29,108 bases of DNA. It comes from Pleionea sp041589565 (GTDB lineage Bacteria > Pseudomonadota > Gammaproteobacteria > Enterobacterales > Kangiellaceae). The notes beneath the pieces are model-generated. The model was not told the origin of the DNA. It saw only the letters and a list, made by a program, of their open reading frames with translations, and did not search any database. Each line of letters starts with the position of its first letter. Within the stretch, counting starts at the first letter, position 1. This document shows positions 23,173 through 29,108 of this stretch, one piece after another. The stretch is from NCBI GenBank assembly GCA_041589565.1, contig JBFHVL010000011.1, positions 1-29,108 of the forward strand. The letters run 5' to 3'. Made by a program: the position numbers and the translations under genes.

Positions 23173-23206
23173 CTTGCGCTGTTGATGAAAAAACTACAGG
23201 TGCACT

Positions 23207-25078
23207 ATGACAACTCATAATGAAAGCAAAAGTTCGAGCTGCCGTGTAAAAAGCTGGCTATTGGCCACGGCTGTATCGGCATCGCTGGCAGGCTGCCAAC
23301 AGCCTTCAGATACGCCAGAACCCAAAATTGAAGCCAAAGCAAAAGTAACTGCAGAAGATGCCGCACATTACGTTGAAAATGCAGAAAAGCAAATTGAAGA
23401 CATTTACGAATATTTAGCCAAGTCGGCCTGGATTGCTCAAACTTATATTAATGAAGACTCTCAATACATTGAGGCCAAAGCTAATGAAGAGTTCAAATTA
23501 TTGGGGATAGAGCTGGCCAATGGCGCAACTCAGTTTAAAGATTTGGAATTGCCCTACGACGTAGACCGCAAACTAACCATGTTACGTTTGGGGCTAACCT
23601 TACCGGCTCCAGTTAATCAGCCCGATAAAGCGGCCGAACTGGCAAAAATCGAAAGTAAACTCAGTGCCATGTACGGCTCCGGAATCGATGCCGACGGCAA
23701 CCAGCATGACTTGATCGCTCTCTCAAATGTTCTAGCCAACTCAGATGATCCTCAAGCCATGCTGAACGCATGGACTAATTGGCGCAAGGTATCACCCCAG
23801 ATGAAGCCTTTGTACCAACGACTTGTAGAGATAGCTAATGAAGGCGCGCAGGACCTCGGCTTTAAAGACTTGGGTGCCATGTGGCGCTCTAAATACGATA
23901 TGTCACCTGACGCTTTTGCTCAGGAGATGGATCGCGTGTGGGAGCAGGTTAAGCCATTGTATGAGTCATTACATTGCCACGTTCGGGCAAAGCTCAACGA
24001 AAAATACGGTGATGATGTAGTCGCAAACCAGGGTCCTATTCCAGCACACCTGTTAGGCAATATGTGGGCACAACAATGGGGCAATGTTTACTCCATGGTT
24101 GCTCCTGAAGGTGGAACGGGTATTGATGTTACCGCCCGCTTGAAAGCCAAGGACTACGATCCCAAAGGCATGGTTCGCCAGGCGGAAACTTTTTTTACGT
24201 CTCTCGGTTTCGAACCTCTCCCTGATACCTTCTGGACTCGATCACAGTTTGTAAAACCACGCGACCGGGATGTGGTATGCCATGCGAGCGCCTGGGACAT
24301 TACACCCGATGATTACCGTATAAAAATGTGTATTCAGGTTAACGAAGAAGATTTCAACACCATTCATCACGAGTTGGGGCACAACTTCTACCAGCGCGCT
24401 TATAACCTGAAGCAACCTATTTTGTATCGAGGTAGCGCAAACGATGGTTTCCATGAAGCCATCGGCGATACCATAGCTCTTTCCATCACTCCAAAATATC
24501 TAAAGCAAATTGGGTTAATTAATGAAGAGCCTGATGCTTCCGGTGACTTGCCTTTCCTGATGCGTATGGCAATGGATAAAGTGGCCTTCCTACCCTTTGG
24601 CTTAATGGTGGATCAATGGCGCTGGAAAGTGTTCAGTGGTGAATATACGCCAGATAACTACAACCAAGGCTGGTGGGAACTGCGCGAAAAATATCAGGGC
24701 GTTATGGCTCCGGTAGAACGCAGCGAAGCAGACTTTGATCCCGGTGCCAAGTATCATATTCCGGGCAATACGCCCTATTCTCGCTACTTCCTGGCCCATA
24801 TTCTCCAGTTCCAGTTCCATCGTGAACTGTGCAAAATTGCCGGACACGAAGGTCCCTTGCATCGTTGCTCGATTTACAACAGCAAAGAAGCGGGTGAAAA
24901 GTTAATTGCCATGCTGGAAATGGGACAAAGCCGTCCTTGGCAGGAAGCTCTTGCCGCTATGACGGGAAGCTCTGAAATGGATGCAACAGCAGTGATTGAC
25001 TACTTTGCACCGCTAAAAGAGTGGCTCGATAAACAAAACGAAGGTCGTGCTTGCGGCTGGAGCAATGCCCAGCTTTAA
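23207..25078 (+). CDS. M2-family peptidyl-dipeptidase (ACE-like) lipoprotein
   Basis: This zinc metallopeptidase, homologous to angiotensin-converting enzyme, would release dipeptides from the C-termini of oligopeptides. A signal peptide ends in a lipobox (LAGC) with the lipidated cysteine at C30, so it should be membrane-anchored outside the cytoplasm. The zinc site is HELGH at 388-392, with the third ligand E417 in HEAIGD. Upstream text such as CHASAWD and downstream YHIPGNTPYSRYF also fit the family. The 623 residues form one catalytic domain, the usual bacterial size. It is monocistronic, with its own promoter, palindromic sites and terminator. A role in peptide nutrition is inferred. Confidence 0.94.
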   Translation: MTTHNESKSSSCRVKSWLLATAVSASLAGCQQPSDTPEPKIEAKAKVTAEDAAHYVENAEKQIEDIYEYLAKSAWIAQTYINEDSQYIEAKANEEFKLLGIELANGATQFKDLELPYDVDRKLTMLRLGLTLPAPVNQPDKAAELAKIESKLSAMYGSGIDADGNQHDLIALSNVLANSDDPQAMLNAWTNWRKVSPQMKPLYQRLVEIANEGAQDLGFKDLGAMWRSKYDMSPDAFAQEMDRVWEQVKPLYESLHCHVRAKLNEKYGDDVVANQGPIPAHLLGNMWAQQWGNVYSMVAPEGGTGIDVTARLKAKDYDPKGMVRQAETFFTSLGFEPLPDTFWTRSQFVKPRDRDVVCHASAWDITPDDYRIKMCIQVNEEDFNTIHHELGHNFYQRAYNLKQPILYRGSANDGFHEAIGDTIALSITPKYLKQIGLINEEPDASGDLPFLMRMAMDKVAFLPFGLMVDQWRWKVFSGEYTPDNYNQGWWELREKYQGVMAPVERSEADFDPGAKYHIPGNTPYSRYFLAHILQFQFHRELCKIAGHEGPLHRCSIYNSKEAGEKLIAMLEMGQSRPWQEALAAMTGSSEMDATAVIDYFAPLKEWLDKQNEGRACGWSNAQL

Positions 25079-25106
25079 CGGCTTGGCTGGTATTAAGGTA
25101 AAATGC

Positions 25107-25139
25107 AAAACGCCGAACATATTAGTTCGGCGTTTTTTT
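25107..25139 (+). terminator. Intrinsic terminator of the M2 peptidase gene
   Basis: AAAACGCCGAAC (25107-25118), a 6-nt loop, then GTTCGGCG running into seven T residues. The first eight to twelve pairs are perfect. On the minus strand the stem is followed by four T residues, giving back-up termination for the sRNA candidate. Confidence 0.92.
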
Positions 25140-25164
25140 AGAGACTATAAATTCCGCGCAATTG

Positions 25165-25189
25165 AAAAAGGCAGCATCCTGCCGCCTTT
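25165..25189 (-). terminator. Intrinsic terminator of the Csr/Rsm-like RNA
   Basis: On the minus strand GGCAG (25183-25179) and CTGCC (25174-25170) flank the loop GATG and are followed by TTTTT (25169-25165). AAAGGC lies just before the stem and gives an alternative pairing with GCCTTT. The stem-loop carries an AGGA, as the terminator hairpins of the RsmY/RsmZ RNAs can. Confidence 0.65.
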
Positions 25190-25297
25190 ACCTCATATCA
25201 AAAATGCCTAGTCAGTCCCTTTTCCCTTTAGCTGATGCTATCCCTAAGTCCTGAAACTCCGTGTTGTTCTTCCGTGAAATGCACTCCCTGTGCACAA
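25165..25297 (-). ncRNA. Candidate CsrA-titrating sRNA (RsmY/RsmZ/CsrB type)
   Basis: The minus strand would give an RNA of about 133 nt with eight A(N)GGA motifs, at plus-strand positions 25285-25289, 25271-25275, 25258-25262, 25249-25252, 25241-25245, 25223-25227, 25216-25220 and 25177-25180. About one is expected by chance at this length. The first lies exactly in the loop of a 5-bp hairpin at the 5' end (TGCAC-AGGGA-GTGCA, 25294-25280). Others lie in A-rich linkers, and the last in the terminator. Known RsmY and RsmZ RNAs share this size and plan and act by binding CsrA/RsmA. A promoter and a GacA-like site lie upstream. It is not a confirmed family match; assignment rests on architecture. 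Confidence 0.68.
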
Positions 25298-25302
25298 GAG
25301 AT

Positions 25303-25330
25303 ATGTTAATCCTTAGAGAAAGTTTCACAA
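25303..25330 (-). promoter_or_regulatory. Putative promoter of the Csr/Rsm-like RNA
   Basis: On the minus strand, TTGTGA (25330-25325), 16 bp, TAACAT (25308-25303), each 4/6 to consensus. Transcription would start at about 25297-25295, immediately before the first GGA hairpin. The weak hexamers fit a promoter that needs activation. Confidence 0.45.
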
Positions 25331-25467
25331 GCTAGCAGGTCACACTTTTTCGTTTTGGTACACTAGAACCAATAATGTTTTTTCTTTTAATTTCAGTAGG
25401 TTACTCAACAGATGCAGTAAATGATTGATTACGGCTGTACAAAGAACTCGGAAAAGTCGCCAGTCGC

Positions 25468-25485
25468 TTTGAGATATGGCTTACA
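25468..25485 (-). promoter_or_regulatory. GacA/UvrY-box-like palindrome
   Basis: The minus strand reads TGTAAG-CCATAT-CTCAAA. The GacA upstream activating sequence is TGTAAG-N6-CTTACA. The left half is exact and the right half is 4/6, so 10 of 12 positions match. It is centred about 180 bp upstream of the sRNA start. Distant GacA/UvrY sites are known for rsmZ and csrB. The rest of 25331-25557 is AT-rich with no ORF I would support. Confidence 0.5.
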
Positions 25486-25557
25486 CGCTCATGGAAAGAT
25501 AGCTTAGCGGCCAGAATTTTTACTCGACTAAAACCAAAACTTTTGGATGAAAACTGG

Positions 25558-26682
25558 TTAATATTCTAGGCCAACTCGATACAAAATAGCATCGTGATAA
25601 CCAGTGATGACTCTTTTAGTACCTTTAAGTGCTTCATCCAGCTCGTTGTTACCACTGTCAATAATGAGCGGGCGCCCTTCCAGAGCTTTCAGTTTTGATT
25701 TGGTCGCAATAACATGGACCTTTTCCCAGCCTATGGCTCGAATAAGCTGCGGAGAAATTTGTTGATTACCACGACCAATAATATGACCTTGTCCACCAAT
25801 CAACGTTAGAAAGATTTCGAGTGACTGTCCCTGATCTACCAAAGCCAGTAGATCGTTAGCCGTTACATCACTGGCAACGAGTTCGCTGTCCTTCACTATA
25901 TCAACACCCAGTAGAGTATTGTCTAATCCCAACTGTTCCATAATTGCGGCACAGGTAGTACCCGATCCTATAGCGTAATATACGCCAGGCTCCATAGACT
26001 CGATCACATCAGCGGCAATATCTTCTAGGACCAATTCTTCCACTTCCTTGCCGCCCTGCTTAGTCGCTTGCACAAATTGCAGTGAATCAGGAACGGTCAT
26101 ACTGCCAAAATTGCGCGCTCTCACTCGTCCAGCACGAAAAGCTTCTTCGTCTATGTCCATCACCGAAGCCTCGCGTAACGATAAAAGTTCGCCGGAGGCC
26201 AGCTGACCAATTAAAACACCAGCAGCTTTGGGGGTGACAGCATAAACCCCTGAATGAATTTTACACCCGGCAGGGATCCCCAGTACCGGGATATCCTCGT
26301 TTAAAGCAGCAAATACATCACGCGCAGTTCCATCACCACCAGCAAAAAGAATAACGTCGACTTTACGTTGCTGAAATTGCCGGACCAGTCGCTGGGTATC
26401 CTCTGCTTCACTGGGCTGAGATATTTCTGCAATAATTTCGGGATCAAAGCCAGCCTTTCGAGCTGAAATTTCGCCCATATCACCGGACGCAGTTAAAAGC
26501 CGTACCTGATCCCGTACTGACTTAGGAATCTCTTCCAGCGCAGTTTGAGCTTTTACTGGTGAAAGTTGTTCCGCACCTCTTTTTAAGGCTTCTTCGCGTA
26601 TCTCCGCTCCATCGCTGCCTTTTAATGCGACAGTTCCGCCGATTCCGGCAAAGGGATTAACTACCAGACCTAAGGTAAACAT
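25558..26682 (-). CDS. ATP-NAD kinase-family protein (AcoX-like), function unknown
   Basis: This 374-residue cytosolic protein has the NAD-kinase-superfamily nucleotide motif GGDGT at 115-119 and a following GIPAGCKIHSGVYAVTP that corresponds to the substrate-binding region of that fold. It is longer than NadK (about 290-300), and the second half (GSGTTCAAIME, LTLIGGQGHIIGRGNQQ) is specific to a separate subfamily, often labelled ATP-NAD kinase or AcoX-like. True NAD kinase activity is not established. AGGAAG precedes the ATG. Its start overlaps epmC by 13 nt, so the two are coupled. Confidence 0.85.
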   Translation of the reverse strand: MFTLGLVVNPFAGIGGTVALKGSDGAEIREEALKRGAEQLSPVKAQTALEEIPKSVRDQVRLLTASGDMGEISARKAGFDPEIIAEISQPSEAEDTQRLVRQFQQRKVDVILFAGGDGTARDVFAALNEDIPVLGIPAGCKIHSGVYAVTPKAAGVLIGQLASGELLSLREASVMDIDEEAFRAGRVRARNFGSMTVPDSLQFVQATKQGGKEVEELVLEDIAADVIESMEPGVYYAIGSGTTCAAIMEQLGLDNTLLGVDIVKDSELVASDVTANDLLALVDQGQSLEIFLTLIGGQGHIIGRGNQQISPQLIRAIGWEKVHVIATKSKLKALEGRPLIIDSGNNELDEALKGTKRVITGYHDAILYRVGLEY

Positions 26683-27272
26683 GGTGCTTCCTGTGTGAGG
26701 TTATGGCCAGAGATGGTGCCAGATTTTTCTTGTGCGGTCCCGTCCAACTCGGAACTTGGTAGATCAGGCTTCATACCCTGACGAAAGCGCTCGATTAATG
26801 CATTAAACAGTTTTTGAGCACGGGGTGGTAAGCCGTCCTGCCAATAATCGTTGAGTTGCCGGTATACTCGGAGCTTAAATGAGGAGGATGGCCCAACTGC
26901 GGCACCCAAGTTATCCGCAGAAAAATGAAATGGGTGATTCATTGCCAAAGATAAGGCCCATTCGATGGCCTGTGGCTTCACTTCAACCCGTTCAAATTCA
27001 GTTTGCTGTTCTTCGGACCGACCATCGGGTTCATACCAGTAACCATAATCGTCCAGCTTTCTTCGTTCTTCACCAGCAACACACCAATGGGCGATTTCGT
27101 GTAAAGCGCTCGATAAAAAGTCCTCGCGCGACTGAATTTCCGCCGGAGCGCCTTCTTTTTGCGCACGATAAAACGGCTCGGAGTGACCGAACGACATTCG
27201 CGTTTGATGGGTAGCAAAGAATAACGCATCAAAGGTATGTTTTAGTGCGGTGAGCTTTTCGATTTCTGACAC
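26670..27272 (-). CDS. epmC: Elongation factor P hydroxylase EpmC
   Basis: EpmC (YfcM) hydroxylates the beta-lysyl-lysine of translation factor EF-P, the last step of the EpmA/EpmB/EpmC modification. The metal site HEIAHWCVAG (H58, E59, H62), then DYGYWYEPDGR and FERVEVKPQA, closely match E. coli YfcM. At 200 residues it is slightly longer (E. coli 182), with an extra tail of about 20 residues. The start is GTG without a clear ribosome site, but its N-terminus aligns with the E. coli protein. EpmA and EpmB would have to be encoded elsewhere. Confidence 0.93.
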   Translation of the reverse strand: MSEIEKLTALKHTFDALFFATHQTRMSFGHSEPFYRAQKEGAPAEIQSREDFLSSALHEIAHWCVAGEERRKLDDYGYWYEPDGRSEEQQTEFERVEVKPQAIEWALSLAMNHPFHFSADNLGAAVGPSSSFKLRVYRQLNDYWQDGLPPRAQKLFNALIERFRQGMKPDLPSSELDGTAQEKSGTISGHNLTQEAPCLP

Positions 27273-27311
27273 GAATCTACAGCAATTATCGGCCTGATTA
27301 AAAGTGCGCCC

Positions 27312-27340
27312 ATTTTAGTGCATTTTTGGTGCCTACCCAA
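27312..27340 (-). promoter_or_regulatory. Putative promoter of epmC
   Basis: On the minus strand, TTGGGT (27340-27335), 17 bp, TAAAAT (27317-27312). The -10 is 5/6 and the -35 only 3/6. From here to 27511 the sequence is AT-rich and non-coding, with only short repeats (for example TAAAATC twice). Confidence 0.35.
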
Positions 27341-27511
27341 CGACGATTTGCAATAAAATCAGCTCAAATAAATATGCTTAAATTGAGATAAAATCGTCTA
27401 AAAATGTCAATAAAAATAATTTCAAATCCTAAAAAAGCGAGAAAAGTCCTAATATTCAAAGATATAGCGCATTTTCTTGCATAGCAACACCATATCTAGC
27501 GATTTTTTTGT

Positions 27512-27540
27512 TTGTCTAGGAAAAACAGATCCTATATATT
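27512..27540 (+). promoter_or_regulatory. Putative promoter of the ribonucleotide reductase gene
   Basis: TTGTCT (27512-27517), 17 bp, TATATT (27535-27540). The start would be near 27547, giving a leader of about 135 nt. The -10 is contained in the first NrdR box. Confidence 0.5.
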
Positions 27541-27544
27541 GTGA
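27529..27544. promoter_or_regulatory. NrdR box 1
   Basis: ATCCTATATATTGTGA matches the NrdR consensus ACACWATATATWGTGT at 13 of 16 positions. It overlaps the proposed -10, as expected for a repressor site. Confidence 0.75.
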
Positions 27545-27559
27545 TTATTCCGCTGCAGG

Positions 27560-27575
27560 CCACCATATCTTGTAC
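27560..27575. promoter_or_regulatory. NrdR box 2
   Basis: CCACCATATCTTGTAC matches the consensus at 11 of 16 positions. It starts exactly 31 bp after box 1, the three-turn spacing typical of paired NrdR boxes, which supports a weaker match. Confidence 0.65.
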
Positions 27576-27632
27576 AGAAATTCCTCTGTATTCACTGGCT
27601 TTGCACAGTTTGACCACCGGTTTTTAACAGAC

Positions 27633-27660
27633 TTACACACATAAAAATTAGTTATTCACA
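27633..27660 (+). promoter_or_regulatory. DnaA-box matches in the reductase leader
   Basis: TTATTCACA (27652-27660) fits the DnaA consensus TTATNCACA exactly, and TTACACACA (27633-27641) fits at 8 of 9. DnaA is known to regulate nrdAB in E. coli. Binding here is inferred. Confidence 0.4.
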
Positions 27661-27681
27661 CAATCAAAGGGATCGGAGCAC

Positions 27682-29108
27682 ATGACTGCGCTAAAAAAAC
27701 AAATAGAAGCTAGTAACTTCGAAATTGAACTTCAATCCACTTCCGTCGACATCTGGGATACCAAATACCGTCTGAAAGCGAAAGATGGCAGTCCTGTGGA
27801 CAAAACGATTGATGAAACTTATCAACGCGTTGCTCGGGCATTAGCCGATGTAGAATTAAAAGATAAGCAAGATGAATGTTTCGAGCAGTTCTTGTGGGCA
27901 TTGCGAAATGGCGTGATCCCTGCCGGTCGTATTATGTCCAACGCAGGTGCCCAGGAGCACAAACCTGCTACATCGACCATAAACTGTACCGTATCGGGAA
28001 CTATTGCCGATTCAATGGACGGTATTTTGTCCAAGGTTCACGAAGCTGGCCTAACTCTTAAAGCTGGCTGCGGTATAGGTTACGAATTTTCTACACTCCG
28101 TCCTAAAAATGCTTATGTGTCTGGCGCAGGTGCTTACACCTCTGGTCCATTGTCGTTCATGGATATCTACGACAAGATGTGCTTTACCGTATCCAGTGCG
28201 GGTGGTCGTCGTGGTGCTCAAATGGCAACCTTTGATGTAGGTCACCCCGATGTCATGGACTTTATTCGCGCCAAGCGGGAAAACGGCCGCTTACGCCAAT
28301 TCAATCTCTCTTTATTGATCACTGACGAATTTATGGAAGCTGTTATTGCCGACGCTGACTGGCATCTGGCCTTCCCGCTTTCGGAAAAAGAAGTCGAAGT
28401 GGATAACATCGATATTAAAGACACTTCACAAGTTATCTGGCGTGACTGGCCAAACAAAGACGGTTACATCACAGACAAAGAAGGCCGAGTGGCTTGTCGC
28501 ATCCACAAAACGGTTAAAGCGAAAAACCTGTGGAACATGATCATGTCTTCTACTTACGATTTCGCTGAGCCTGGTTTCATATTAATCGACGAAGTGAATG
28601 AAAAGAACAATAACTGGTTCTGCGAAAACATTCGTGCCACTAACCCTTGTGGCGAACAGCCATTACCACCTTACGGCTCTTGCCTGTTAGGGTCAGTCAA
28701 CCTGACTAAATTTGTGAAAAACCCGTTCACCGAAAAAGCCGAGTTTGACTGGGCCAAATTCCGCAAAGCGGTACGCATTTTCACCCGCATGCTGGACAAT
28801 GTTGTCGAAATCAACGGATTACCTCTTGAAGGACAGCGCGACGAAATTTTAAGTAAACGCCGTCACGGCATGGGTTATTTAGGTCTTGGCTCAACCCTTA
28901 CCATGCTACGCAAAAAATACGGCTCTGAAGAATCTGTCGACTTTACCGAGCAAGTTACCAAAGAACTGGCTCTGGAAGGCTGGCGTACGGCACTGGATCT
29001 GGCCAAAGAAAAAGGTGCAGCGCCTATCATGGATAAAGAGTTTAAAGTGACCGGCGAAATGCTGCGTAAACGTCCTGAAATGAAAAAGGACGGCTTTAAA
29101 GTTGGCGA
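27682..29108 (+). CDS. nrdJ: Adenosylcobalamin-dependent (class II) ribonucleotide reductase, 3' end cut off
   Basis: This reduces ribonucleotides to deoxyribonucleotides with a B12-generated thiyl radical, without oxygen. The frame is open from the ATG to the window edge (475 codons). INCTVSG holds the first redox cysteine, C102. NPCGE (N321, C323, E325) is the class II active-site motif with the thiyl-radical cysteine. GRRGAQMATFDVGHPD and LKAGCGIGYEFS are family text. There is no N-terminal ATP-cone in the visible start. The ribosome site is ambiguous: GGAG only 3 bases from the ATG, or AGGG about 10 bases away. The NrdR boxes and promoter upstream fit the role. The C-terminal cysteines lie beyond the window. 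Confidence 0.93.
   Translation, partial: MTALKKQIEASNFEIELQSTSVDIWDTKYRLKAKDGSPVDKTIDETYQRVARALADVELKDKQDECFEQFLWALRNGVIPAGRIMSNAGAQEHKPATSTINCTVSGTIADSMDGILSKVHEAGLTLKAGCGIGYEFSTLRPKNAYVSGAGAYTSGPLSFMDIYDKMCFTVSSAGGRRGAQMATFDVGHPDVMDFIRAKRENGRLRQFNLSLLITDEFMEAVIADADWHLAFPLSEKEVEVDNIDIKDTSQVIWRDWPNKDGYITDKEGRVACRIHKTVKAKNLWNMIMSSTYDFAEPGFILIDEVNEKNNNWFCENIRATNPCGEQPLPPYGSCLLGSVNLTKFVKNPFTEKAEFDWAKFRKAVRIFTRMLDNVVEINGLPLEGQRDEILSKRRHGMGYLGLGSTLTMLRKKYGSEESVDFTEQVTKELALEGWRTALDLAKEKGAAPIMDKEFKVTGEMLRKRPEMKKDGFKVG

Noticed and set aside
24242..24862. Minus-strand frames of 70 and 86 codons inside the M2 peptidase gene
   Set aside because: They are antisense shadows of a well-supported gene with intact HELGH and E417 ligands.
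25355..25372. TTGGT/ACCAA inverted repeat upstream of the sRNA candidate
   Set aside because: Arms are only 5 bp in AT-rich DNA, too weak to call a site.
27273..27681. Cobalamin riboswitch ahead of the B12-dependent reductase
   Set aside because: The leader is AT-rich and lacks the B12-box text and a fitting fold. NrdR boxes explain the control better.

Overview
The window looks like chromosomal DNA from a marine-type gammaproteobacterium with moderate-to-low GC. The support is a full-length RNase E with a typical gammaproteobacterial catalytic half, an EpmC (EF-P hydroxylase, a gammaproteobacterial family), an rluC/rne divergent pair, and a comEC-exbB-exbD-msbA-lpxK-ycaR-kdsB-LMW phosphatase cluster whose order resembles that of pseudomonads. 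A Kangiella/Oceanospirillales-like host is a guess only. I see no phage, transposase, CRISPR or tRNA. This is mostly core genome, and the novelty sits between the genes.

Layout. 1-436: gene-free, with three hairpin repeats of the REP type. 437-4048 (minus): rluC, a HAD phosphatase and a PLP-dependent Orn/Lys/Arg decarboxylase. 4049-4664: a divergent regulatory region with a long structured rne leader. 4665-7700 (plus): rne, followed by a bidirectional terminator. 7881-9430: a secreted serine hydrolase of the beta-lactamase family and a 398-bp AT-rich spacer with palindromes and a doubtful mini-ORF. 17056-9431 (minus): an envelope operon, comEC > exbB > exbD > msbA > lpxK > ycaR > kdsB > LMW phosphatase, mostly overlapping or closely spaced. 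17144-17686: a DUF2062 membrane protein. 19665-17742 (minus): lolC/E-lolD. 19700-20760 (plus): promoter, palindrome, folded leader, a PilZ protein with an internal helical insertion, and a small exported protein. 23010-20806 (minus): nagZ-mscS. 23207-25078 (plus): a lipoprotein M2 (ACE-like) peptidase. 25140-25557: an unannotated sRNA candidate. 27272-25558 (minus): epmC and an ATP-NAD-kinase-like protein, overlapping. 27682 to the end: a B12-dependent ribonucleotide reductase, cut by the window edge.

The gene content centres on the cell envelope. KdsB makes CMP-KDO, LpxK phosphorylates lipid A, MsbA flips it, LolCD releases lipoproteins, and NagZ recycles peptidoglycan. A second theme is RNA-level control: RNase E with a long leader, RluC, and a candidate Csr/Rsm RNA.

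The strongest new observation is on the minus strand at about 25297-25165. It is a compact RNA of about 133 nt with eight A(N)GGA motifs, a first hairpin presenting AGGGA in its loop, a GGA-bearing intrinsic terminator, a plausible promoter, and a GacA/UvrY-like palindrome about 180 bp upstream. This is the architecture of the CsrA-titrating RsmY/RsmZ/CsrB RNAs. Second is the ribonucleotide reductase promoter, which has two NrdR boxes spaced 31 bp apart, the first over the -10, and DnaA-box matches in the leader. All numbers are from hand reading of the sequence; nothing was searched or folded by software.
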